In this document: positions 47,893 to 62,900 of the stretch, piece by piece | Layout of the letters: each line of letters opens with the position of its first letter | Numbering within the stretch: position 1 is the first letter of the stretch | Assembly: GCA_018389105.1 (NCBI GenBank) | Contig: JACATO010002132.1 | Coordinates: 434,001 to 498,000, forward strand | Length of the DNA: 64,000 bases | DNA from: Nautilus pompilius | Lineage: Eukaryota; Mollusca; Cephalopoda; Nautilida; Nautilidae | Reading direction: 5' to 3' | Made by a program: the position numbers and the translations under genes | Notes under the pieces: model-generated | What the model saw: the letters and a program-made list of their open reading frames with translations, nothing else | Database searches by the model: none | Told to the model about the DNA's origin: nothing

Positions 47893-50800
47893 CACAGAAC
47901 TGCTACATTAATGTAAAATGCTGCTATATTATGGATGTACCAGAAATGGGCCTTCGACAACAGAGATATGGATGGTCACCAAACTGTACCCCATATCTTT
48001 ATCCTATAACATACCTTCATTAGTGATTTAAGCTTTCTCATTTAATGAAACTTTTAATAGGGGTTCCTCTGCCTTTTAACTGAATGACAAAGAAATCAGC
48101 ACCTCCAGGGCATGTTTCACACCTACAATCATTTAATGAGAGCAGTGCTCTTGAAAAGACACACTTCTTCCAGTGTCACCAGCTGAGAGAACACATTCTA
48201 TGTCCACACATTGGGTTCTTATTGCATGCCTTGTTAGAACACACAGTGTCACGCGCCTAATCCGGCACACTTCTATATCAATCATGCAATTACACCCAAT
48301 ATTGTCTGTCTTTCTTCAGAATTTTCGAAATACCAGATAAATTCCTTGTTGTTGTTGTTGTTTTTTTGGGGGGGGATGAAAAAATATGCTGTTTCTGATA
48401 TTTTTAATCTAATTAAAAGAACAAATGCTGTTATACGTAATGATGGAGTCCCAAAGAAATGGGCGCAATAAGCAGAAATGGTTAGAACTGATTTCTGCAC
48501 TATGTCCCCAAATACTAAAGCTCCTAATTTTTCATATTACATAAACAAGGAATACATCAGATAAGAAACTTCAAAAGTCCTTGTGTACAGAACATCACAA
48601 TGTTCTACTTAGGCACAGGGTTTCACATACATATGCAAGATAACCGAAAAAGCTGCCTCCGCCTTTTCTGCGTGTCAGCCAGTGTTACACGAAGCCTGCA
48701 AATGGCTCTGCCTGCATATGTTGTGTACAGACAGTGCTGACCACCCTGAAATACACAATATTCACAAATGAACCACACGTTCAGAATGGAGCGTCTTTCG
48801 CATAATCAGTTAAACCGTTTTGATCTAAGGCGCAGAAACACAGCTGAAGATACTGTTCCAGTTCAGCACGACCACCTGAGCAAGCAGAGTTTGGAACTCG
48901 TTTGTGTAAATTACTTACTCGGCCCAAACCTGCCGGGGTAAAATAAGCACCTGCTTTTTTTTTTTTTTTCTCATGTTACCCAATTGTTAAATTGCTGCGG
49001 TTACCCAGAAAATATTTTGAGCCACACATAATTTTGATGTACTTTAAGCATTTTCAAACTATCTTGATGTACGCCACAGTTACAAAGTTTAAACCAACGC
49101 GACACGCTGTGGGTGCATCTGGCCCCCTTCTCGTGCAACACTCAGCAACAGCAGTCCAGTTATGGACCGATTAATTTTACATTATGGCTGCTACTCAGCT
49201 GCGTTTCGCGGTCCACCCGCTTATCAGCTGGTAATTTAAAAAGCAAGCAGCTCACCTTGTACTCTTTTATTTCCTCCATTAGCACCTCGTCTGCAGCACC
49301 GGCCATTTCTATCTTTTTGGAACGCTCTAATTTTCTGCGCAAACTTGCAATCTCTTCCTGTAAAAGAAACCAGAAGCACCAGCTGCAGAATTGTCCACGA
49401 GTTGACGACTTGCATTCATTCTGTTTATGGCACAAGAAGAGCACCTAGACTGGACAACAGAAACCCCCTGTAATTGAAAGCTCTGCTAGTCTACCTACTT
49501 TTGGACCATTGAAGCCAGAATTTCATATTAAATCTGCTTTTCAAAATATGCAAGATTTCAAATGGCATTTCACTCAATTTTTTTTTTAAGCAAGAGAGAT
49601 ATATATATATATATACAAAAAGAAAACTCCAAGTTACTGGTAATATTAGTTACAGAAAGAAGAATTAAGACTATTCCCCATCAATTTCTTAGTAATTCAT
49701 TAGTTAGAGTTTACCATAAGGTAATGGGAAATGTCAAAACTAGCCTTCTACCTAAAGAGTATTCAATTCTGTTTTCTTCTTTTTTAACACGTATTTAGCA
49801 GTTATATCCAACCTTACTACATAAAATTCTCAAAAGTCAATCCAGTTAAGTTAGCGTTCCTATAACAAATAATAAATAAGATGCTTTTTCTACATTGCAT
49901 CTCTCTCACTCTTATAAAATTTCTATTCATTAAAAATAACAACGGAAAATAAAGAAACAGATAATCAATTCTAGAGGTTGGACCAACATCTGGTTTTTCT
50001 AGTTCCTAGGGCAAATAAAACAAGCTTTCAATGTGCCACTGAAATAAGGATCAACCGTTTTCCAAGACAGGTCACCTACTGCACAGAAACCAACAGCCAG
50101 CCATCATTGCCAAGAGCACAGAGAGCTGAATGAAATAAAAAAACTCTCCAACCATCACCATCTATTTTCAGATGTGCACATCTTTTAGATGTTTACATGC
50201 TCATTCATGCTAAGACTTGGGCTAATACCAGACCACTTTTTAAAATCAATAGATGCTCCAAACATCTAAGCTATGCATGGGCCAAAAACCAGACTTGTGC
50301 ATTAATTGCGTTTTGTTAAAAGATACGTTGGGTTTTGGTACTAACCAATGCACCTCCTCTTCACCAGAAACTGATAAGATGGGTACTATTCTAAAAATCA
50401 TAAAACCATGAAATAACAATTAATTACTTAATGAGAAACATAAAAGTCAGCTAATGAAATAAAATGGATGAAATTTAATATTGCCGTGCTGACCTGCATC
50501 CTCTTGAATTTAAATGATTCTTTTTCTAAAGCACCCGTCTTCTCAGAAACAGCCACCTGTGCCTCTTTTAGTTGAGACTGGTATTTGTCGAGTCGTAGTT
50601 TGAGATCAGCAGCAGTCTGGGCACTCTCGATAGCCTTCCGCTTGTGCATCTCCATGGCCTGCTGTCTAAGGCTGGTGAAGAAAACAGACAGGCAAGAATT
50701 GGAACATTCACCATTCATTCTGGCAGTGACTTTGGAACGATGCAATGTTCTTAGGCAGTAAAAGACTAAGCCAGTCTGATCCTGGCCAGTATTCGGCCGG

Positions 50801-50942
50801 AAATGTAACTAGAGAACCAAGTTTAATTTTTAAATACTAAGCAAATGTCCAACTTTACAACTACCTAAACAACTGTATTTTGGACAAAATGACTTTCTTT
50901 ATATAAGTTATTCGTTGTCATCAAGGACTGACTAAATGTGTT

Positions 50943-50973
<31 letters not shown>

Positions 50974-53900
50974 AATTGATTTAAACTGAAATATTAAAAA
51001 TATTCTGTATTTTCTGTAAATTATTTTATATTTGTACCAGCTGCTTCTTCCTGACAGTTCATAGAGAACAAACATTAACCCCTTGTCCCTCATACTAATC
51101 TTAACAGTAGCGATGCTAGAGATTAAATTATTTTAATGCATCTTTTCGATGTTCAGTTACTGAATTTGATTAGTCAGAACACAATGGAGTTGTGGAGATG
51201 ACAGTATCTACACAGAGCCTGATACCAAATAGCCTCGTACAATAGAGCAACAATGGTCGCGTGCTTTTCATACACTGATGCCCACAAGGGAGACAACCCT
51301 CATGAAGAAACACGGTGCTTTGGTTGTCTGCTAGGAAGCATTGAATCCTGCACTATATGCGAAGTCCTTAGAAGAACTCTGCGTTTTTTTTAGATGTGGA
51401 AGAAAACTAAGGACACCCATTCAGCCAAGAAACCATACTAAGGAAACCGTCAAAGTCAGGCCCTCAATCTCAGCAGCCCAGTAGTATACCACCAGACAAC
51501 TGCACCACCCTCCTTTACATGGTTCCTTCTCAAACCTTTCTGTGAGGCTCTATGCACAGGTAGAGCCAGTACTGTCCAGTAAAAAGTGTGTAACAATAAA
51601 CAACTTTCTAATGTGTGTGCGCACAATTGAAGGAATCTTTGTATAAACCATGACAACTTCCTACCTCCTGGTACTCTTCTTACCTATAATACCGTCCTAT
51701 TAACAACCATTCAAAGTGCAAAGTGGTTGCTGTTCTCAGACCTGGATATTTTACTTTGACAATCAGAAGTAGCAGATAATTTGCAGCTTGAGATACAAAA
51801 CCAAAACCCTCAACAGATCTCCTCCACTGTAATGATTTTGTGCAGCAGCTGCCATATTGCCAGAAGGAAGTTTGAGATGAGCCTTTACAGGTAAGCATTA
51901 GAGTGCTATAGAAAGTTCAATGTGTGATGCAGGACAGAATCAAATTAAAAATCAAGCACAGCTTGCCTCAATTCCTTCTCAACAGTGGCCAGGTTGTTCT
52001 GAAGTATTCTCTCTTTGTCCTCCAGATTCCTCACCACCTGGTTCTGAGCATCTACCTGTGAATGCAAGGTTCCCACCTTCTCTTCCAAGATTTCCTTCTC
52101 TTCGCGCAGCAACTTATGGATCTGATTAGATTTTATTCTCTGAAACCAAACAAGAAAGGTAGAATCTCAAACTCCTGTAATCCAGAGCAAAAGTACCTTC
52201 ATACAACAAGAAACCAGACATGGTCATTCTCTTTAAAAAATTGTTCAATGATATGATGATGATGATGATGATGCTTCTCCCTTTTCTGAGTTAAGATTTT
52301 TTTTAGAAATTTTCAGAGAGAGAACATGGGGACTTGGCATAGTACATTAATGAAAACTCTTGCACTTACAAGAAATTCTTGTGACGTGATTCAGTCGATA
52401 GATGATGGAGCTAATTTGACATCTGTAAAGCCCTTACCTAAAAACAGATCATATAATCAGATCTAACAGATCTACAAATGGCTTACATAGCAACCAAAAA
52501 GCCTCTTCTAGGACAGTATCATGAAACTTGTGATTCATTTGATTACATGTTGCAAAACAAGGAGACCAGGTAGAGAAGTGATGCAGCTGGTCACTTACCT
52601 GTTTTATTTATGAATTACCTTTACTTTCTAGATATATATATATATATTTCTTAGCCCTTTAATAAAGATTACAACTTTTTAAAACTTATTTCTATTATTT
52701 ATTTATTTATTTTAAGTATGATGAGAAAGAGTGAGTGTTAGTGTAGGTAAGGTAAAAGAAGTGTTTACTCTTTCCATTAAAGTCACTCAAATCTTGTAAG
52801 CTTGTATCAGCAGCATTCTGATAATGAAACACCAGGTGGAATGATCTGTATATTTGGATGGAGTGATAGAGTTTCTTTGTTTTTATAAAGATATAATTTT
52901 AAAAAATTGCTTAATACCTCCGACATTAATTTAAAATTGGCATCATCTTTTTCCTTCAGCTGTTGTAACAATCTTATGTTTTGTTCCTGCATATCTTCAA
53001 AAGCCTGCCCTGTTACATCCATCTCGCTGAGAAGAGCCTCTTCTCTCTTTAAAGAATGTGGAAGAAAAATGAAACTTGTTTGCCTCCAAGAAAAGATTTT
53101 ATGAAGTGAAAATCATGAAATTAGCTTTCAACTATCAAAACCAGTTGTTATCTATGTGCAAGGTATTCATAGACAAATAATGATCTTTGTGGGAACACAC
53201 ATTATATCTCTTATCTCCCACCCCCTTCAATTATCTGCTATCTTGCATTTCACATTTCTCTTATCTCCCTCCCTCTCTCTTATGCATCTCACATCCCCCT
53301 CCTTCCAATTTATCTCACATCTTGCTCTTTTTTTAAATACAGAAGGAGTCTATGTACCATGAACACAAACAAAATAAAAAGACAAGTAAATATATTTAGT
53401 GAAATACTTTTTTAAAAATACAAATAACTTGTATTTTTTTTGTAAAAAAATTTAAAAAACTATTATAAATTAAAATAACTAAATAAAATCTAATGTATGC
53501 CAGGGAGCCTTACAAAATTTATTTCCAATTACAATCTAAGTTGTTAAAATCATTTATTTATTTCACATAAGATAAATTCATTTTTGTATTAACAACCACT
53601 TTCAAGCAATGAACATTTAGGGGTAAACGATTATCCCCCTTTATTTCGATGATTAGATTCCTTCTAAACAGATGTATTAAATTTCTGAGATGTAAACTTC
53701 TTTGCCATAGAGCCAGAGTTTAATGTCACTTAACTTTTCACCATAATAATTTTGAATTTAAAACATATCTATAGCTGCAAACTTCTCACAGGTCGCTGTA
53801 CTGCCGGCCTTTGAGACATTTCAAGTGAATGGTAGGGTTAGGGAAGTACATTATTCCTGACACAAATTCACTAGTTTATAAATAAATAATTTTCTTTCTT

Positions 53901-56900
53901 TTTTTGAAGATTCAAACAAAATTCTATTGTAAAAATAAATTAAATGAATTCAACCAAATTTCACTCAAGCACCATCACTTCACCTTTGTAACTTAATTAA
54001 TACATTGCTGTAATGTTTGGTGGAAAGTAGTTATGCAGTAACAAAACAGTTAATGACCAATGAAAATCTTAGTTTTCTAAAAGTTTTGAATAAAAAATTG
54101 ATAATAATAATAATGTTGTAGCCTACCTGCTTCTGAGCTGCTAAATTCTTTTGCAGCTCTGATATACTGTCTTCCAGCTTCTTAATTTTTCTGATGGCAT
54201 CTTCATCTGCAAGTTTTCTCCGTTCTTTCCTTTCCGCTTCCTGCATTTTACGGATGTGGTTTTTAAGTTCCTCCACTTCTTGCCTAACTTTTTTCTCTGC
54301 AGACATCAACTGTATTGAAATGCAATTAATAATAATGACAAAGCATTGTTAAGAAAGGAAAAAAAAGAATTAAGTTTCTATGAAAAATAAGCAAAAAGAC
54401 TGTTTCTACTCAAATGACCAATCCCATATCCTTAAATCTTAATTTTCTTTTGTTTTTAAATCCAGAAATCCCAAATTCCAATCCATTTTTTACCAGCAAC
54501 AACCAAAAATAACACCTTCAATCTTGCAGTTACAGTATAAGAATGTGAGCATAATTGAGAGTTTCGGAAGACTGCCACAGCATCCCGCATTCACTCGTGT
54601 GACTTAGGAGTAGTCGGTCCAACAAATTTTATTATACAACTCTAGCAAAAATAAATTTAGAACAAACATAAAAAAAAAGAAAAAGAAAACCTTGCCTGTC
54701 TTGTTTTTTTGAGAAACCGATAACAAGAACTACAGATTCTAATCAACTTGGCCTTACAGACATGACACAAGCAAAACAGAGTGCTAATAACAGACATGAA
54801 CTGAATTCAAATGCGACTAAAAACACTGGCATCACAAACTCTAAAAAAGACAAAAAACATTTAATACGGGGGAATGAATGCAAAATTACAAAGAAATGTG
54901 TGATTAAAGTAGCTTCTTCCTAAATAACGATTATAATATACTACACAATCTTCTTTTCATCTCTCTCATCCCATTCTCAAGTATTACTTGGAAATGACGA
55001 ACTTGAAAGCAGCTCCCCTCGAGGCTCATCAATACCACGGACGGGCCAATTATGCTACACATTCGTGACTGCATAAGGTTAAGTGTACAAGATGCAAAAT
55101 CACGATTCATCTTATCAACTAATGTATGGATGTTATTATCTTAAAATTCATCACCCTACACTACCAACCAATCTAATAGCATACATCATTATGTCTAGAT
55201 ACTCTGCAGCGCCTTTATTCACATAGTTGCTAGATGTGTTAAATATCCAAAAAAACTAAAAATAGTAATTAGTAATTTCCTCGCAGCCAAATTTTAAGTG
55301 TTTATTTTCTAGCACCAAGACATGGTACTGATAATTGTATGCATGCCTCCCACTCTGAACTGCCAGTTAGACAATGACTTAGTCAGGAATGTTTGCCATC
55401 TACTGGACGATAAAGTCAAACCGTCGGAATGCTGCAGTGAGACAATGCACACAAGAACGGTCCGTAGAAGATTATCCCGTTTCTCCAATAAGTACTCCAG
55501 GCAACCTACAACTGACACTAACGAAGACGATAATGAACATGATCCTTATACAGTACTGTAAGTTAATAGAGATGGAATTATTAAATCCATTTACATGACT
55601 TACACACCTGTGTGAAGAGACAAGATTTTCCTCAGTTACTAGCGAATATCTGCAACAGCTCGCTTACCTGCACTTTATCTCTCTGCTCTTTGGGGACACC
55701 TTTATACATGTCTAGCAGTAATTTTAATTCCTTTTGGCTGTCCTGAGATTTTCTAGAAATAAATTTAAAATAAAAAAAAAAAACTGAAAATATCTTTTGA
55801 GAAGCTGAAATAAGCACAAGAAAAACCCTAGTAAAATGCATGTAATTATATTAAAATAACAACAAAGACAGCATAGTAACAGCTTGCAAATAGTTCAAGT
55901 TAACAGTCATGAATCCCCTGGCCCAGAGAATGTGGAGACAAAGGAGTTATAGCAGCCCCCCTTTGGAAAGAACCCTGGTTTATTCACTCTTCCTTCATTA
56001 GTCACAAGGAAAGATAAACAATAAGAAATCCTCAGCAGAAAAATCCCACTTAGATTTGGTAGCAATGAACCTTCCTGTCAAGAGAAGAATCCTAACAAAA
56101 CCAGAGTAACTTTCAAAAAAAAAAGAAAAGAAAGGGGGGGGCTTGGTAATCAAAAAAAAAAACTCAAATGAAGGGGGAGTTTCATGAAGACTGCTAACAT
56201 GATGCTGAACTGTTTCACAAGAGTCAACAAAGCAAAGAGTGCCAGAGCAACGAGAAATGAAAACTACTCACTTCAGCTGAGCACGGAGATCTTTAATAAT
56301 GTCCCCATCAGATTTACCCTTATCCCTGGCATCCATTTCGTCCTCTCCCTTTTTCATTATAACTGGTTCCTCTAGTTTCTGTTGGGGGTGGTTCTTCTCA
56401 TCCTCTTTAAATTCGGCTGCAGCTTCTTCTGCCTTCAGCTGGTTAGAGAAAAGGTGCAGTTGTGGAATTTAGAAACAAACTAATTTCAAAAACTGCTAAT
56501 GGCTTCAATTAATCCTACAAGTTGCACACCATGGACTGGCAGTAAAAGTCATTTTAAAGCTGTCAGAACAAAGAGCTGAGAATCTTGCGGCAGCCAAAAA
56601 GGAAGCGAGAATAACAGAGAAGTCCATGTCTCTAGATGAACAGCCACGAGAGCAGCAAGTCAGTTACTGTAGCGTACTTTAATGTCAGGGCAGCAGCTCT
56701 CCCGTGATTCAGGCCTTGATAACACACAGCTCGCTTCTCCAGTTCTTCTCTATCAGCATACTATCAACAACATAAAATCCGCTGCCAACTAGTGGTCAGT
56801 TTATGAGTAATGGCATCGAAAGTCCTACAAACTACACAACGTTCGGATGAAACGCAGATTTTTTTTTTTATTATTTTTCGATTTTAGTTCTCAAACATGA

Positions 56901-59900
56901 AAAGCTAGATACACAAAGCAGCCTTTAAGAAGTTGAATCTAGAAAAAAAAACTGTGAAATACTATGAAAGTTATCATTATATACTACATATCAACACAAG
57001 TAAACACGAGAAAATACGAATGTACGCAGTTCTGCAACAGTAAAAGGCAAGCTGACTGCTTAACGTGGGCTGGTCTCAATAACACAACTACCTTAAGTAA
57101 TTCCGTCTGCGACTCCTTGAGACGTCTTTTATATCGAGCGGCCTCTCCTTTCAGCTGTTGGTTATGATTTTGCAAACTTTGGATCAAATGACGCATTTCT
57201 CGGTTGATAGGACCTATTTGAAACAGCAAAAGTAAATCTAAAATGTGATACACTCTTGTATCTGATAATCGGTTTCAGTGGTTAAATCTTTATTTTCCCT
57301 TTAATACAGTCTCCAAATAAAAAGTGGTTAAAGGGCTATCTAGACATCAGCAGCAGATTATTTGTCCAACATTACATAAACACACACACACACATTATTC
57401 CTATAAAAATTAATCAACAAAGATTCTTTTATATGGACATATTTCTAAAATTTCTTGTCACAGTCAATTCAACTAACTTCTAAAATGCTTGTTATTAGCT
57501 CATCTCTTACCAAATATTTAGCTTACTTATCCATAACATAAAGGTTTGAGAGAATTAGCATATTTGTGAACTATGGTTAAAATTAAAAGTTGTCCTATAA
57601 AATATTAGCAAAATCTTCAGTATGAAACTTAGAGAAACAGACAAGAAATGGGTTTAAGTTTTCAATAATTTCTATCAATAAAATCATGATCTTGTCTATC
57701 AAACATTGAAATTGCTTCAAAGAAGAAATTAATCTTATGCCAGCATTTGGTGACTGGACACTGAGTGTTTACCGGTCTGTTCATTTGCAGCCAAAGTTTG
57801 TTCAAATTCAATCCTCAGCATTTCATATTCTTTGCGAATCTGGGAGAGTGTGTCCTCCAACTGAATCAGTTCCGTCCGCAGCTTCTTCTGACAAGCCAGT
57901 TCATCGCTCTGCCAACAGAACACAGAAAGGTTAAGGCTTCAAGAGAACCAAACATGTGGCCTTGACAAATTGTCTTCTGTAAATGAAGCCAACCGCTCTC
58001 TCCTGTCAGAGATCTAGTGGCTCCATAGTTCTTTTAAGAAGTTATCTGTAAAGCATATTATCTTTAGATCCTTATACACATTAGCCATCTACCTAAACAG
58101 GTTTTCACATAACTATCAACTTAGAAAAGCAAATTTAAATGCAAACAAGCTCAGTCTAAATAAGTTAGGCTGTATCTAAGGAAATGCTGGCATCATCTTC
58201 ATTGTTCGACATCATTTCTTATACCAATATGAATGCAAAAAATCAGTTAGCTGTCTGGCTAGTTGGTTAATTTGTACTTTCTTTTTATCATGTTTCTCTG
58301 CAAAATTTTATTAAATAATGATTCATGTCAAACCTATGATGTAGAGAGAGAAAGATTGCACTCGTGTATAAAATAATTTGATGGACTATGAAGAGTGAAG
58401 ACAAAAAAAAGTCAAAGAAAGATGAATGAATACAGAAAATAAGTGACTAGGAATACAGCAACAAAAAATCCTACAAGACATTTCTGAAGAGTATCAAGAA
58501 AATAAAGAATGGCAGCCATCAAAGCCAAGCTGGACTAATTAATAGTCACAGAAAGATGAATAATGGCATCAGACTAAAATAGGTAGACACACGGCAGATC
58601 TCAGTGGCAACAAACCAGACAAAGAGGTAATTCTGAGTGAGTTGGATAAGAGAACACATCAACCAGAAGAGTGGGAGGCAGCCAACTGGTTATGGTCCAT
58701 CTGTGGGTGAAGAGAAAGCTGAGAAAAATACCCAAAGAACTGCTTGTTGTGGAAGAGTCTGAAAAGCCAATTCTTCATGATCTGACAATATATAAGTCAA
58801 ACCCATATTTCTGATAAAAAAAGTTAGGATTTTCAGAGATCAGATGTATGCCAACCCACATTTTATGATCCATTTGTAAAAAAATTCCATGTAAATATTC
58901 TCTTGTAGCAGGAAAAAACCAGAGGAATCCACATTATCCAAAGAGACAGCAACAAACAATTGCCGCCATGACTGTTTCTGACTATGGTCATGCTGACTGC
59001 CACAAGAAACCAGAAAAAGACTAAATGATGATATGAAATAAAATGTCATTTTTTTATTTATTCATGTTATATTTTAATCATGAATCTAAAACAATAATGT
59101 AAGATGATTAAAGAGAATCAAGGTACTTTCACACAAAGGGAGATAAATAGTCCGATCATAACTGATGTGGCTAACTAATTTAATCAGTGCAACTGTGCCT
59201 CATGCGATTAAACTGTCCTGCCATTGTCTGTAGTCTGCAGTTGCAAAGAGTATAAAAGTAAAAAAAAACTGATAAAGATTTGTCAGCCGTTTAAATTCTT
59301 AAAGATGTCATCAACAAAACCATTGATACAATGTATAAGTCGAGGTGGAAATTTAAAGGAAAATATTTTGGCTTCAAAATTTTACTTATACACCATCAAA
59401 TATGGTATTCATCAGTAGGCCCCATTCACTCTTCTCAATACCTGTACAGTACTGCAGCACTTGAAAATGAACAGTTATGAGCCATATCAATCATCTGGGT
59501 AGGTAAGCCAGTGCTCTTCCAGGTTTTCTCAGAGCATTGGCAGTACTGTGATTGCATACATCTGCCATCAGGACAGACACCCAGCACTGACTCATGAAAG
59601 ACAGTCTCCTCTACTTCAAAAGGGCATTCTTGTCTTTTTATCATAGTAGCTGAGCTGGTTTTGAAGCATGATGCAGCAAACAAAAGATCAAAAAACCTTT
59701 GATGGAGAACTTGGAACATTCAAAATGTCACTGGAACATGGAATTAGCTAACTGCAGGATCATGGCATAAATTCAAGTAGTTCCTTGACTTTCTTGCCTA
59801 CCCATCAAGTAAACCTTTCACCAGAGAGTTCAGAAAAATAGCAAATAGGAAACTGACCTGAGGTTAGGCTGCTTGCTAACTGCTACTAGACACAGCTGAG

Positions 59901-62900
59901 AAAAGGTAAGAACAGAGGTGGGGGTGACTGGTGGATAAAAATGTTCAGAGAGATAATTCAGAAGGAAGAGTCTCAATTTAGATAGTAGATGGATCTCTAC
60001 TGAAGACACTGGGGAAATTTCCCCGATAATACGCAATATAGTAAAATTTTAAACTAATGACAACGAAGTACCAGATGACACTAGTCAAACCATCCTTTAA
60101 GATTAGGTGTTCGAAAAATTCATAAATTTAAAAAAAATTTTCTTCTAACTTTGTCATACAAGAGCTAAAATATCTTCATTTATGCTGGACTAAATTATTT
60201 CACTGTTGAATGCACAGTTATTGCAGCCATAGTCCTGATAGACCGATCGGTTTGTGGGAATAAATTTGGTCCAGAAGCAGCGCGTGAAGCCTGGTTTTTC
60301 TTTATATTTATTGTAAGTTGCTAAATATATATATATATATATACATATATATGTACACAATGTTGTCATCTTTCTAATGACAAAAAAATTTTTTTTAAAA
60401 CCTGAAAGATTAGAAACTTCTAGTGCTTATTTTAAAAAGTGTGAACACACACACACACTCATCAGTATCAGACCTGAGAGAGAGAGAGAGAGCAAACACT
60501 GTGAGAGGGCTTACTCTAGCTTTTAGTTGGGCTGATGCTTTATTACTATGAATATAGATGCTAACACAGTGGGAGGGGGTGGGGCTAACACATCCTGTTC
60601 TTAACAACAGGTGGTTGGTTTGCTTTGGCAGCATCACCATCTGGCTCCTACCTCCATTTGCTCAATCTGCCGCAAGTGGGCATTCTTGCTCGTCTGCAGC
60701 AGGTTGCGTGCCTCCTCAAGCTGGGTCTTAATCTGCATGCTCTCGTTGTACAGCACAGAGAACTGGGACTGAAGGCATTTGTACTCTGTGCTCTCCATGA
60801 TCACATTTTCTGGCAGCTGCTGCAACTGAAGTGAAATGCAGTTTACTACTACTATTAACAACATTCACTGGGCTCTTTATCAGTTACATGTATCCAAACG
60901 TTGAAGTAAATTATATTAGCAGAGTTTTCAATTTTCCTTTTGTTCCTCTCATCAAAACCGTCGCAGATGATGTCTCTTTATTTACATTGGGCAAATAATT
61001 ATGTAAACACCCATCGCAGGCGTGCAATTAACCAATGGAAAATCTAACACAGTTTTCCTACTTTTTCTTTAGTCATCAAGTGTCTGAACAATCTTTAAGA
61101 TAACAGAAAAAATAAGGAGGGGTTTTAAAGTTACTGCATTTGGCCTGCAGTGTACATTTTTTCCTGCCACTATTAGCACTTTTCTGCTCCAGGTGGCAGT
61201 ACCTCGTCCCTTTGTCAATTTGCTTTCGTTGACATTAACATTTTATGGATGGTGAAGTACCAGGGAAAGTTACAACTGAGCAAACTGTTCGTGGGTTATC
61301 GCCATTCCATCAAGGAGGATTCCCACGCACTTCTCTAATAGTTGGCAGCTTAATGTTTATGCTAACGAGTAAACTGACAGGTAACCAGAAAAAGAAAAGG
61401 AAATTTTTCATTCAATGGCAAGTACAAAATGTTTATCGCCTTTAAAGAGTTTCAATGTTTAATAGCTGTTTAACTACATGAGATAGAACAAAATTAATTC
61501 TATTATAAAGCCGCAGGCTACAAGTTCTTCAGAAATACATGGATCCTTATACTTCTGCCTAGCCGCCATCTTCAGTGGTACGGGGTTCCACGCATTCTAC
61601 AGCTATTGGGTTGGCGCGACGTAACAGCTTCGATCTGTCCCCTGTTGGCGCAACCGCGGTGTCAAAGTTTGGCGAACTGTGGAAAAGAGAGCAGTGCTCA
61701 ACCCTTGTAAATCCTAGCCAGGCGAGTTTCGCCGACTTCTTCAAAATGCTTCTTGGACAGTTGCAATGGTCTCTTGACCGGTGCCCGGCTGACCAGAGCG
61801 GTTTTTTTCCTAATTAACCGAACTTCTTCGTCCGACTCAGAGCGGAGTTGCCAGATGGCGGATTCTTGCTGCAATGTGTACTAAACTTTCATTTCTCAAT
61901 TCAGTTCAGCAAAGCCATGAGATGAAGTCAACCTTCTCGTCGGTCGTCGCCAGTTTGGTTTCGCAACAGTCTGAACAACAGAAACAAGAAATTAAGAAAG
62001 CCTTTCAGCCGTGCGACCTTGTAATAATACAATTTATTTTCTTCGTTCTACTTTATGCACTTAAAAAGTTAAATTAAGCATTGAAACCTCTCTCTCTCAA
62101 AAAAAAAAAAAACTTAATAAGCAAAGCATTTATTAAGAAACAATCTGCCGCTGCTGCACTCAGAAAAGTGCTTGCAGACTTACGCAAATATGCCAAAGAT
62201 TTTTAATATGTTCTTTTTTGTTTTACTTTTGTTGATTTGTTTTTTTTTTTAACCACAAGAGACGGAAACTTACATCCATTTTTAATCGACCAATTTCCTT
62301 CAGTGACTCTTGATGCTCTTTGCTAAGTTTCTCTAGCTCGGTGATTCGGGTTGTGGCCAGCTCTCGTTGTTCGTCAAGCTCTGTCATGATTTCGTCATAC
62401 TGAGCAAATATTAAAAAAAAAAACACACAACCACCATTGGAACACGAAAGAAAAACAAATCTGGTATCCTGCTTATATTATTCATAAACGGAACAAATAC
62501 GAGTGGGTGAGAATGAAACTGATTTGAAAAGTAAATGCAGACTACAAGTAATTTTATGTATGTAGGTATGCACAATTGCACTCTCTAGCATTCAGAATTA
62601 TGAGCACGCCACACAAAAGCACTGTTATCTGCCCTTTCAAACCAAAAATGCATTATTCCACCAATAAACTATGGAAAATCAGATAAACCATGTATCAGAA
62701 CACTCAAACCATTAATTGCAGCATTGTTATCACTTCAAGCTGTTTTCGTGAAAACATACACTTTTCATACAAGTAACTTCTACGCACATTTTAGAATATC
62801 CTGTTCAATACCTTTACAAAATATTGCCTTAAGTAATCCCTATTCCTCTCACAAGTGGCTGCATAACCAATTGGCAATGGTTGGACCATTGACTCTTCAA

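Noticed and set aside
51967-51974. Alternative GT donor just inside the GC-AG intron
   Set aside because: Using it shifts the frame and places a TAG at the start of the next BRE1 exon.
59435-59719. 94-codon cysteine-containing minus-strand frame in a BRE1 intron
   Set aside because: No known domain and no start context. Likely chance or an old repeat.
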